DNA of 64,000 nucleotides, taken from Pterobdella sp. o SKG-2022 (taxonomy: Eukaryota; Annelida; Clitellata; Hirudinida; Piscicolidae). Made by a program: the position numbers and the translations under genes. Below the pieces are notes generated by a model, which saw nothing but the letters and a program-made list of their open reading frames with translations, did no database searches and was not told where the DNA came from. Where the stretch lies: assembly GCA_964035795.1 (NCBI GenBank), contig OZ038324.1, forward strand, positions 3,821,854 to 3,885,853, written 5' to 3'. Shown here piece after piece: positions 1-12,398 of this stretch; within the stretch, counting starts at the first letter, position 1, and every line of letters begins with the position of its first letter.

Positions 1-3000
1 ATATTGATAAAAAGATTATATGCTTTACAATAGAACCCATCAATATAACCTGTTTAAGACTTTGTACTGTTTCTTGTTTCTGACTGAAATGTTTGAAAAT
101 GAGCTTGAGAGAGGCGGTGACCAGAGGCGGGTAATTATACAACATAAGGCTTATTAGGACCCTCAAAAAAACCCTGGACCCATACATCTCCAAGAACTCT
201 GTACTGTGTGGTTCAAGGTATTTATCACGTGGTTGATGAAATAGATTGAGATTGATAAGAGTGGATTATTTCATTATGAAATTTTAATTTTAGAAAAATT
301 GAAATCCAGGAATTACAAACAATAAACCTGTCGGTCATAAGATGCCTTGCCTTGTGCAAGATTCCATCTATCAGGTTTTCTATTGATTGCATAAGGTTTT
401 CGTTAAACTTTTTCAGTTTAATGCTTTAATAAAAATTAAATACAAACTATCGAGTTGCTGGTTAGAATTTGTGACGTGGAAGTGTTCCTTGAAGGTTGCC
501 AAAAGACTCGACAAGACAAAATCCATATGAACATTCAATAGGTACTAGACACAAGATATTGGAAAAGAATTTATTAGTGTCAGTGGTTGTGTTATTGTAA
601 TTTTGAAATTGTATTGAGGGTTAAAATTAGGTAAAAAAAATAGCTTTGTTTTGAGTTAAGATATAGAAAAGGTTTATAGTAAAGTTAGGTTAAAGCTTAT
701 CATTTTTTAGGATTTGTTTTAGATATTATTATGAGATACTAAAATACATAATCATTTTTTTAATTTTCCAAATAACAAGTTCTTACTTGGAAAATTTCAA
801 TAATATGAAGCTTAGTCTCGATAATTAATCTTTCTTGCTCTTCATCCTCGCTGAAGACCATTTCCTGCACATCTTTTAATACATACGCCATTAAGACTTT
901 TAAAATGAAAACACCAAAATTTTCAAACCATGGATCTTTTCACAACCAACCTGTCATCTCCACGACAACAGCACTTTTGGTGTTTTTGCTTGCGCTGTTT
1001 CCTCCGTCCTTATCGTCTCCAGGGGCATTGTCAAGAATGTGAAGGAGAGCTGGAGTAATGGAGCGAAGATCGGCGAAAGAATAAAATCCGAAATACACAA
1101 GATGTCTTGTGAGCTTGATCACCTTGATGAGGTGGTAGTGGTTTGGTGGTGGTGAAGTCTTAAATTTAATATAATTTGTCACATAACGTTTTTTTAAAAA
1201 ATAACAGTATATTTTTGTTGCTTCGATATGATTTTGAAAATAATTAGATTGTGAAATTGGCGCGCTTATGGTTGAGAAAGTTCATATACTTGAAAAGTCA
1301 GTTCATTCTCTTGCTTATCTTCGAAGACATTTGTTAGACTTTTAAGACGCAACAAGTAACATTTGATGAAGGTGAGGAGGGTGGCAAAATCCTCGTTGAC
1401 AGACGTTGAGGTTGCCTGAGTTACAGACTGCCTTTTCTGATCGTCATAACTGGTTGAGTGGTGAAACAATAAATTAATTAACAATACTAAGTGTATAAAT
1501 ATAATTTTAAATTTTATTTTTTGAAGTTTGGTTTGTAGCAAGGACCATACAATATTTATTTTCTGTTCTTTTTCTCCCTCTTTTTATTTTTTTAAATTAT
1601 TTGTTCTAAAAAATTTCAAAACCTCTTTCTTCCAATTCCAAAAAATTCTCCTTCTAAATCACCCACCTTTTGATAGAATCCAGGGGGTTTATATCAATCC
1701 AGAGCCTGGCAAACTTGATTGCGGGCACAACGGCCTGAGGATCCCTGTTAGCATGCAGGTGAAAAATGAGGCTGCAGAAGGAGGCTCTTAAGGTGTAGGG
1801 AATCAGTTCATCAGCTACTGCTCTGTGTTGGTCATGTGGTTTGTGGGGTCTTAGGCTTATATATGATTATGTATTTTAGTGTTACGTTATGTGTAAAATT
1901 CGAGATGTATGAGTTAGATCATTTATTGAAGCGTTTAAAATTTGATAAATTTTCAAAACCATTCAAATTGCTAAAAAATAAACTGTAATGCAAACTTGAG
2001 CAGAAGTTGCATAGAAAGATGATCTTGCAAGTGAGTGATTGCCAAGTATTGTCTATTCAGGCACAAGTTTGCAAACAGATCTAACTCGTGTCTTAAAGTT
2101 TAAGAGAACTTTTATAAAATTTTTCGATTAATTTTTGACCAAATATTAAGTTAAAAATTTTATTACAAAATGTAACATAAAGCTGATGGTTAAAATTGTT
2201 GATATAAACTTATAGTAATTCAAGAACTCCAGGCATTCCATGTTGTTACTACATACACCCATCGTCAACTCCTTTCAATTATTAATATGGTTATGATTTC
2301 TCACAAAAATTCATAAAAATCAAATTTAACGATCAATACGCCAGTATCAGTTTTTGTTAAGCTGCCAATCCTCACACATTCACTAACCTCCCAATAACAA
2401 CCAGTCCAAATCCACTTTTCTCACAATCCACCCACATTCACCAACATATTTCACAGCACTACCACTCATCAACACAACCACCCACATCTTCAAGTAACAC
2501 CCATTTTTCAATCTAACAAGAGAACCACTAATCTAAACACACTACAATGGTCCACACAACTGAAAGCAAATTTTTTTTCAACTTATGCGCAACCATTAAT
2601 TATCACATAATTACCAATCCATACAGCTACCAACCATGCTTTTTTCAAAGCCAAATCACAACCATTCCCACGTCCTCCACCAACCTGCATACTACGAACA
2701 TTCTCACCACCCATGCCATCACAACTGATCAGCATTATTTCATGTACTTCTCCACACTCCTCGTCCTAGTTTTTGTCAATTATATACTAAATTACAGTAT
2801 TATAACAAATTTTATAGCTTTTATACTACATGTTAAATGATCATTTTGGTTATGCTAAAAAGATAGCACATGGAAAATACTTGGATGAACAGTGTGGTAT
2901 TGAGATGGCAAATGAGTGATATTGGAGTTGACCGAAAAAAATTGTAGGCTACAAATATATTGAGATCTTAAATAATCTATAGTATGAAACTGTGGTAGGG

Positions 3001-6000
3001 TAACTTATCGTTAAGACTTTTAAGAACGTTAAACTGTGCCACTTCAACAACCCATTAGGATTAAATAATACAGACATAACAAGTCAACAAAATAAAAATT
3101 GAAAAAACCTAAACCATCAAGCATTTATTGAGTTGAACATTTCAAAACCTCAACCTCACGCTCAATAAGTCTGGTGTTGATGATGATGTCCTGGTTCTGT
3201 GGCTTGAGTACCACTACACAGATGAGCTCTTGAATCACAGGAAATGCTTGTTTGTTGGAAACACACAAGTTTGACAAGTAGTCTATGAACCTGCAGTATG
3301 TTGGAGATGGCGATATAATAATAATTTGTTTTTTTTGTTCATATTTCGATTTCAAAAATGAAAAATTTCAAAAATAGAAACGATTATATTTGTAAAGCAC
3401 CAAATTTGAGTCTATTTTTGATGAAATAATATTTGAAATATTTTTTATATAACCACTATGTATTGAAAATTTGAATTAATTTTATATTGAATATTGTTAA
3501 GAAATTCTGAGTTTTAAATATAATTTTCAATGATATGTATAGAACGCTCTAAAAGCATGATTAACAATATCGTTTCAGTTTTACTTCAAACTTCCAGCTT
3601 CAACTTCAAGTTTATATATAAAATTGTTTTATATAAAATAATTAATATTTTTCAATAATTAAAATTTTACTTCGGATCTTTCTTGGTTCGAACCAAACTA
3701 ACGAAAGTTTCAATTTCTGTGGCCGAGATGTGTTTCTCCAAGAGTTTTCTATTGTTTTTTAAAAGTCCTTAGGGTTTCAAAAAATATTAAATCTCACGTA
3801 TCAACAATACAATGCGATGTTTGGCAGATAATAAAGATGAGAAAACTTAATATTACATTAGGTGTAAAACAATGAATGGTATGTACACAGTATGATAGTG
3901 GCATAATTACTTCAGTTGGTCTCTACCAAAGTAATTATGTATCCATCGTAGCAAAAAATATCTATATAAACAGCATGCTAAAAATTTATATGATACATGT
4001 GAAGTAATAGATAAGGTTGTGTAACCTGTGATGGTGTCTTCAGCCAGAATGTCACACCCGATCTGAGTGAGCATGAATGGGAACTCTTTGGCGATGTACT
4101 CCTGTGATGGAAGGAAGGATTTCAAGATGGTGGGAAAAACTTCAAGCGAGAAGAAAGTTTTCAAAACCGTGAGAAAAAAGATTATTCTTTTAAAAGTTTA
4201 CAAAAAAAAAAAATTTTTTTTTAAATTTTAAATATTATTAAAGCGTTTAAAATGGAAGAAAAGGGTAATAAAGGCTAGAAATTACTACTAAGCTATTGAA
4301 CAATTGAAATCAAATAAGAAAACTCTAAAACAAAACCTGGTTTTTGCGGTAATCGATCTGCGAGAAAAAGAGGATTCTGTAGGCTAACTTGCAAATCATT
4401 TTAAGAGGGTTGGTGTCGTCTCTTATGGGAGTCACACCTTTAGAGATGCTCTTGAGGATTTGGAAGATCTGTTGGTTTGTAGAATTCATACAAATTTAGG
4501 ATAGTTTTAACGAAAATCAATCAATAAAACTTTTTAAAATAGAAATAATTTGTATATTTAGGAACACAAATAAATTTAATTGAGATAAAGAAATAATTTG
4601 ATCAATTATTATCATTACGGAAATAAGTTGAAAATTATTTTAATAATAAACGAATTAATTAAGAATTTTTATAAAATTTTGATGAAACTGTTATAATAAG
4701 TTAAAACGAATGTCTAATATAGAAAAGCATCTGAGCGTTAACATGTTTAAGTATGAACTGCTCTCTCAGTAGCTTAGGTCTTTCTCTGTTTGACCCCACC
4801 ATATCGACCTGGTTTTGCATAATTTATTATTAGTTGTTAAAAATTATTTAAAATCAATTGAAATCGATAAAGTTTTAAAATATTTTAGAGAGGTTAACAA
4901 AACCTTGAGTTTCAGAAACTTTATATGAATAAATAAAATACTTATTAAAACTAAAATTAAGATTAAAAACTCTCCAAATACATGAGAAATAACGTTAAAA
5001 AACTTTCAAACAATCTTCAAACTTAAACTCAATCAACCTTCACAAACCAACCTCAAAAACGTCACCACCATCATTCTCTTGGTAAGCAGCGAAGTACAGG
5101 ATCTCTGTCAACAAGTTGATAGTCAAGCTGGAATGGACAGAGTATAAATGTTATTAAGCACAGATAATGGAGGCATGGTTCTACTATTTTAATGAATACT
5201 CATTGAATGGGTAGAGTGGTTTTAAAATGACATGAGAATATTAAATTATTGACAATTATATTTTTTAATATCGAAAATTTTTGACTGTTTATATGTTTTA
5301 TGGTTTGGTGACTTTTTTATTCATCGTCATTGATTCCATTTGTATAAAAAACTGTCGATAAGTTTAGTTTTGAGCGCTTATTTCTCAGTTAACACATCAA
5401 GGGTATATAGTTTTTGATTTCTAAGCTGTTATTACATATACCTCGTATCTAACACATTCTTATAATCACTGATTAATAATGATAAATTACATTAAACTTT
5501 AGAATCTCACTTGATAAACATCCGACTCGGCGTCTTCTCAAACTCATTGACATATCTGTAAAACAATCATTTTAATCGTTTTTGTATGTGCCAAAGTAGA
5601 ATAGCCTATGTACAATTGGATGAAAATAAATAATAGTTTCTGTTTCAAAAAATTGACACCAAGTTTTTTGTAAGCTTAACTTATATTGTCGAAGTACTCA
5701 ATAAAAAAAAGTTAAACTTACAACAAAGTATTCTACTGGTTATGTTGAGTAAAACATATTTTTGTTCAACTGTTGAATGAATGTCTAGACACCCATCAAA
5801 AAATATGAATCAACATGTATCAACACATCTTTCTAACACACGAGATACTTTTAAAAGACACCAACACACATGACCAACACATAAAATAGATTGGAAAACC
5901 CCCAAAAAACTTCTTAACACACAACAATGAGGAATTTCACACCAATACAATTTGCCAACACATGACATAGATTAAACACATCTTTTCAATTGTTTAACGC

Positions 6001-9000
6001 ATGCTAACCCACCTTCCCAACTCATAACTAGAATCAGTAGCGAAGTACAGATCTCTCACTTCTTGAACCAACACAGGCACAAGTGCAAATGCCTCTTTGT
6101 CATCCTTCTCGTGGTAACAACCAACCTACATTTGATGCTTTTGAGTAATCCAATGACAAATGTTTGTAAAATAACATGTATCCATTAATGCATAAGTAGA
6201 ATTGAATATTTGTATGAGTTTGATAGTAATCAAAAGAAATGGGATTCTTTGGTCAACATCGGCTCCCATTTGATCGGGTGAATCGTTGTGGCTATTTGAA
6301 GACTGGATTATCATGAATGAAAAATTCAGCTTTGAGTTTTTTTACATGGAAAGATATAATATTATATCTCAAAGCTGCTTGAAATAGTACATAAAACAAA
6401 GTTTGCATTATAATTTAAGCCTTTAGAAAAGAGTCTATTTTCAAAAGATCAATCAATAGCAGTTAACGTATATCAAGATGTTTATGGAACAATTTTTATA
6501 TTCTAATTATTATAATCACCTTGCACATCACTGGTTTTTCTTCCTCTTTGTCTATAGGGTCGTTTGTGCTTCTGATCCAGGTTTGGCTTTGAGAATGGAA
6601 CAAGCGGATAAAACAAGACCTTTGAAGGTTTGTTTGTTGGATTTTTTATTATGTGAGATACCTTTTTAAAAATATCCGTCTCGTTTTTCCACTATAGTAA
6701 AAAATTTTTTAATTCATATTTTTATGATATATACTATTTAATAACGTTATTTGATAATTTTTTGATAGTGATGATATGTTTTGTTGTATAGATACTCTAT
6801 TACACTTTTATTTAATATTGTATATTGGTTTTGAAGACAGTTTCATATCCATTAGAGTGATACTAGTTAGTTGTTAAAAATTGCCTTTATTTCATAGAAG
6901 CTGTACAAATGTTTCAGAACCTGCTGACATGCTGGTCAGACACGATGGCTGTGGAGTCCACTTCAAATATGGTGCCTATAAAAAATTTAGTTTGTCACAT
7001 TCTTAACATGAATTTTCTTTGATTTTGACGTAAAAAAGCTGGAAATCTATATAATAGAAACAAACACTATGGTTTATTGAGAAACTTATTACACGAAGCT
7101 TTTCGTAAGAATATCAGACATTATAGTCATTTCTTTGATTTAAATTATATTTTTGCGTTTTTTACTGAAACTCAAAGGCTATATAGCATGAAAATAAAAA
7201 ATAAGTTTCAGTAAACTTTTATCTTTCAAATTAAGACATTAACCAAATTTTGAAAATTCTTCCAAATTAGTTTGTACTTGGGTCATTAGATGAAGATACA
7301 GTGGCTAGACTGTAGACGTCAGTGGTAATGGGAATGGTATTGGACTGGCCTGAAGAAGATTGTTTGAAAAGACTGGAAGAGCCTGAGTTCTGCTTTGGCA
7401 AAGAAGAGTTCTGTTTCGCCAAGTTTTTCAAATGTTCCTCTGTGAGATCCTTATCGAGCTGAAAAAGATTTCAAGATTTATGAAAGAATATGCAAAAACT
7501 TTATCACTCTAAATTTTTAGGTTTTTTTTAATGTTGAATTCATAAAATTAAACTATTCTTTTCATTGAAACTAGTGAAAAAGAATTTTTGAAGTTAATTT
7601 TAGTAAAAGTTTTGATTCCAATTGAAGCATTTTCCTTACGGAGGCAGAGAGGTACTGCTCCGTAGTGAGGTGTTTGAAGCGGTATAAGCTGTTCCAATAT
7701 GCCAGACCTCCTCTGTGCGGGTCACTACAGACCACCTTCCATGTTGTTTAAAAACTTTTTAACAAAAAACAATGAAGTCATCATGTATTGAACAATTGAA
7801 AAATGCTGAGCGTATAAACGATAAGTAAAACAAGTAGGTCACTCTTAATTGAGGTTTTGATTCCTTGGTAGGTTTCACAGAGCGCTATTCTATCTAAATT
7901 AAATGACAGAAACAATAAAGTTCCATCCCACCTCAACTTCCCACAGAGCTTTGGAGCTGGTGGCGGCTGTGGCTGAACTCCTACCAGTGGTTCTCAGGAA
8001 AACATAGGGTTTCTTCTTGTAGTTGTCCCCTGTCAGAAATTTCTCTTGCTCTGAGTGGAAGAGTCTGATCACATCCCCCTTTTGATTGTTATATAGTGCT
8101 TTAGATGTATCAAATATTTGTTTAAATTGGTGAACTAATAGAATTCAGGTATTATGGGAAATTTGGAGAATTAACTGGTTGTAAAACAAATATCTACTGA
8201 AAGAACAAGTGTAGCGGAGTAACTTTCTAAATTATTTTTATAAGAATTTCTTCGGTTTCAATATAAGAGAAAATTTAAAAAGTTAACAAATTCTAAATAA
8301 AAGCATTTCAGAAGTCTATTTCAAATATTTGTGATTCAAAAATGAAGTATTTTGGCACACTAGTTAATTTTTAACTAGTTGTTTTCTCAACTAACTGTTT
8401 TGGACTAATAGTTATGCTAAAATGGTTTTTTATTTTGGTATAACTTTATTTTCTAAAATTTTTTATCTTACTCCTTTAAGATTTTTATTCAGGTATTCAT
8501 TATGGTCGAGACATAAGAGAATTTTCCACGAGAAAGGGGAGTTTTGCGCATTCACCTGAGTTGAAAGCAAAATTTCATATAACACGAAACCTCAATAGTA
8601 TCATCCAAAAGGCTTTTGTAGTTATGATAAAAAAAATATAAATTTTAGCGATAAAATAAAATATTCTAACATGACTAGTTTAAATAATAACCAACAACAT
8701 AATGAATTATATACAAAATTAATAAGTAAAAGCTTATCGACATGAAGAGATATGAAAGGGTAGTATAATCTAGTGAGATACTTCATAGCACGAAGGGTGG
8801 TCTGGAACGTTGGCATGACTGGCATGCAGTGGAAAGTTTCCATTGAAGGGTTGCAGTATAACCTTGTCGTTTATAATTATCTGTCCCATAGTTTATTTGC
8901 TGTTTATTCATGTTTTTCATGAATTAATTCTGTTTCATAGTTATAATTTTTAATTTCAAAGTGATACAAAGCGATACGTTTTAATGTTTACTCATTATTC

Positions 9001-10353
9001 TAGATAAAAAACACACAAAAGATACATTTCATGGTTTATTCATTTAAATTCACATTTATTTAGTTAAGTCCATATTCAAGACCAAACAAAACCTACATTA
9101 TCTCCAAGGGCTCGAAGCTTATAGAAGGGTTGTATGTGCATCCAAGACCCCTCACTACCTGAGGAATCCAGAGATACTCTTATGGCATGCTTTTCGATCT
9201 GGGCTGGCATGCGGTTGTTCACTGTAAGGTACTTGTTGCTTTTAAGGTGGAGTAGCTGTCGAAAGATTAAATTATTATGAAGGTTGATTCAATAACGCAA
9301 ATGAAAATTTAAAAATTATTAGCCTCAAAATGTGCATTGGAAAACACGATAATTTAAAACAATAAAACAAATTTTTTTAGAATAAATTTTGTTGTTCTCC
9401 AGCGTTTCAAAGACTCACTTGTATTCCCTGGCCATACTGTATGATGTTGCCCACAAGTTTTTTGCCCTCCTGTTCGTTCTGCTTCTTCTCTTGCTCAGCT
9501 GCTTTCTGAAAACGTATCATTGTGTAAAAAATAAACTATTTGAAAAATAACAAAGATTTTTATAATACTCAAAAAAATATTAAATAATCACTAAATGAAT
9601 ATGGGCATTCAAAAAGTAGAAGTAAATGAGCACACTCACATGTAGTTTCTTGATGATAGAGCTCTGGGCTTTTTTGTTCTTCGAGTCCTTCACAGCCTTC
9701 AGGTACTGAGACCTGGCTGAGTAGCGACTAATAGGACACACTCTAAAAAGGCAATCTGAACGCATGTATTTAGCCATAATTTTCTGATTTATACGTCAGA
9801 ATAAGAGATTTTTGTTATTCGAATTAACTATAACTTTCGATAAGTTAAGCCTTATCAAAACACTAGATATACACGATGTCTCTACATGATTTATAAAACT
9901 TCGAATACATTTTTTTAGAAAATAGTTGAAAAGTTAAAAAAGTAGTTGATGTCTTTAACACAACCTCTGAACTTGGCAGGAGCACAATGTGGATTTTTCT
10001 CATCGGGTCTCAGAATGCAGCGGTCATCGACCAGACTGAAGATTGGTTGAAAGCCATTATGATTTAAATGAGTTCTAACTCAAAACTTGAAATAAGCAAT
10101 CAATTTTTTAAAGAAATGTTATTTGTGAAAATAAAATACTTTTGTTATTCAAAGAAGTATAAAACTTATTGGGAAAAGAACATGTTAAGAAATAAACTTG
10201 AGGTATTATAAAACTTAAATATGATCTTTGAAAATAAACTCGAAACAAGGATAAAACGAACCCCAAAGAAGACATGAAACCAGAGACATGCTCATCGGCG
10301 TACAATGATATCACATCCCCCAGCCTCAAACCACTGCCGCTTTTGTCACACAT
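1..10353 (-). CDS. ITPR: Inositol 1,4,5-trisphosphate receptor, N-terminal part (partial, about two dozen exons)
   Basis: IP3-gated calcium release channel of the ER membrane; this part supplies the suppressor domain, MIR/IP3-binding core and start of the RIH region. Exons fixed by phase and family similarity: 10262-10353 (start [19 protein letters not shown]), 9965-10035, 9640-9755, 9419-9505, 9097-9255, 8782-8880, 8472-8555, 7932-8078 ([21 protein letters not shown]), 7640-7735 ([20 protein letters not shown]), about 7270-7460 (Ser-rich linker), about 6935-6975, 6520-6619 ([13 protein letters not shown]), 6013-6125 (EAFALVPV). Further exons lie near 5510-5560, 5060-5130, 4740-4810, 4340-4470, 4040-4110 ([10 protein letters not shown]), 3665-3765, 3155-3300 ([11 protein letters not shown]), 1985-2080, 1680-1790, 1300-1450, 950-1130, 830-890 and 50-220 ([17 protein letters not shown]). 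The exon for the segment between 2.1 and 3.1 kb was not found. The channel pore lies beyond the left edge. Family identity is certain; vertebrate paralogue numbering does not apply. Confidence 0.95.
7024..7115 (+). repeat. Hairpin-family repeat, half copy in an ITPR intron
   Basis: The sequence from TTGACGTAAAAAAGCTGGAA through AAACAAACACTATGGTTTAT to CACGAAGCTTTTCGTAAG matches the reverse complement of the right arm and right flank of the inverted repeat at 21620-21800. It lies in a receptor intron. The shared flank shows that this is a dispersed element and not a chance hairpin. Confidence 0.65.
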
Positions 10354-10913
10354 TTCTGAAAATCATCTACAAATTATGAACTGGTAATCCATAAAAGACG
10401 TTCAATGGTTTTAGAGTTTATCCATGTTATATATGGAACTTCATTTAACCGCTTAAAACTTTCTGATTGCCACCTGTCCGTTTGTAATTGATGCCTTAGT
10501 TGACAAAGTAATTAAAATTGAAATTGCAAGCTTATTTTAAAACATATTGAGGTTATGAACTGTTGTATTTAAATTAAATTTTTCGTTAAATTTATTTCAA
10601 ATTATAATATTTAATAATCAATTTAACTGAAATTACATATACACTACATCAAAAAACATAGTTTTGTAAAATTTATTTCCTAATTAATTTGATAAGAAGT
10701 TTTAAGTTATTTTTTATAATTTAAATGTTTTTTATAATTTTTTAATCAGTTTGTACTTATAGAAAGTCAATTTTTGTGAGCAAAATATTTATTATTTAAT
10801 TAAGCGCTTTTTCACTCATGTGCGTTGCTTAGAAACTTTTTAAGACTCGTAAGAGGTTTCTAAGTGAATGAAATTTTTGTTTGAAAAATGTTTTAAAAGG
10901 ATAGTTATTTGTA
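10354..10913. promoter_or_regulatory. Shared head-to-head promoter region, ITPR / ZMYND10
   Basis: This is the 560-bp gap between the start codons of the receptor (minus) and ZMYND10 (plus), so it must hold both 5' UTRs and both core promoters. It is very AT-rich. No TATA box, CpG island or ciliary RFX X-box could be assigned with confidence by eye; the role is inferred from gene orientation alone. Confidence 0.5.
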
Positions 10914-12304
10914 ATGAATCAAGTGATTTTATCGACCGAAGCAGAAGCTTACATCCAGGCTCTAGAGTCTATACGAATGGAAGATGTGGGAAGTGAGAAG
11001 TGGATGAGACAACATGATCACATCGAAAAGTTGAATATGCAAGCTCTTTGCAACGCTTTAAATAACGAAGATGAGTTTGTTAAAGAATTTCTCATCAACC
11101 ATGATAAGCTCTCGATGCTCGTTGCAGATCTCATTATCACAGATCTATGGAAAAAAAAAGTATTTCCAAAACTTTCAGAAGCCATTAAAGAAAGCAAAGC
11201 CACGTTTCCATTCTATTTCATTTTGTACCACGAGTTGACGGTGATGACGTTGTTGGAGTGTGTGTTGTACCATCAAGACTCATGCCAAGCACTTGATGAT
11301 TCCAGCTTCGACCTTGTAGACTATTGTTATTCAAAAATAACACAACTACTGACAAACGGGCATTACTGCAATGATGTTAACTCAGCAGGTAAAGAAATTA
11401 AACAAACAACACCCACAACCACTCTTGCAGATGAATTAAATGAACAAAACCTCAAAATAAATTTTTTGGTAAGTCTTAAAGCGATAAGTATTCTCCGTTT
11501 TTTAATTGAAAATCTCAAAAACATTGGTCTTTCTGTCGCCAAAAGGATCTATAGCACATTGGACGTCCCAGTTTTGATGGTTGAATTGGTGGAAAAGCCT
11601 CCATGGGTTTGTGAGCACAAAGAGAATGTTCTCAAGCATGATGGGTCTGTGTGGCAGGCGGCAGATGACCCTCTCAAGGTAAAGCTATAATTCAAATAAA
11701 ATGTTTCAATATGCCATCAAACTTATATATATTATTTTTTTGATAGTTAGGTAAGTTGGACGGTCAGGTTTGGATAGCACTTTTCCAATTGCTAGTAAGT
11801 GACTTGCGTCAAAAATACGAGTTCAACTCCTACCGAAAATCGACGATAATGAAGTTGAGACCTCGTCTAAACGAGTACATAGTCGATCAAATTCCTGTTT
11901 TAGTTGAACTGCAAAGGTTCCTCGACCAGCTCAGTTTCTATGAACCTGAAAGTGCAAAAAGTGATCTAATCCTGGAGCAACTACCTGAGATTCGCAGATC
12001 TTTGTTGAAAAAGTACAAAGGAAAGTGGGGTGAAATAGCAGAAAACCAGTTGCGAGACTATTTTTCTGTTGACAGCGAAGGTTTCAAAATGTTGGCAAAA
12101 ACATTAAGCAACACCTACAGCCTTGAGAATTTGGAAAACTTCATACCAGAGCCCCCGAAATGCGTGGTGTGCGGTGAAAAGGCGGGTAAAAAGTGTTCCA
12201 GGTGCCAGAATGAGTGGTACTGCAGGCGAGAGTGTCAGGTGGGTCATTGGAGCAAGCACAAGAAAGCATGCGATCTCATTTCAGCTACACTCATCAAAAA
12301 TTAA
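10914..12304 (+). CDS. ZMYND10: Zinc finger MYND domain-containing protein 10 (dynein arm assembly factor)
   Basis: Cytoplasmic co-chaperone needed to pre-assemble axonemal dynein arms of motile cilia. Two exons, 10914-11678 (255 codons) and 11747-12304, join in phase with donor AAG/GTAAAG and acceptor GATAG; the product is 440 residues, the usual family length. The helical body contains KLDGQVWIALFQLL and DLILEQLPEIRRSLL, both diagnostic of the family. The C terminus is a MYND zinc finger of about 38 residues: CVVCGEKAGKKCSRCQNEWY followed by CRRECQVGHWSKHKKAC, with all expected Cys/His ligands. The start ATG begins the conserved N terminus. A short second frame over the finger (12123-12320) is only a shadow. 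Its presence implies that the animal has motile cilia or flagella. Confidence 0.96.
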
Positions 12305-12398
12305 ATTGAGTTTTCATTAAACATTTTATAGTTTAAATACCAAAAACGCAGTTTAATGTACATTTAATGAATAAAATATGAATAGTCTTGAAAAATGA

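Noticed and set aside
1528..1791. Plus-strand ORF ending [16 protein letters not shown]
   Set aside because: Antisense of the ITPR exon whose minus-strand reading is [19 protein letters not shown].
6230..6314. Possible extra ITPR exon ([15 protein letters not shown])
   Set aside because: The flanking exons join directly in phase and reproduce the conserved sequence without it.
6478..6669. Plus-strand ORF with exon-like edges ([20 protein letters not shown])
   Set aside because: It is the antisense of ITPR exon 6520-6619, which reads [13 protein letters not shown] in the correct phase on the minus strand.
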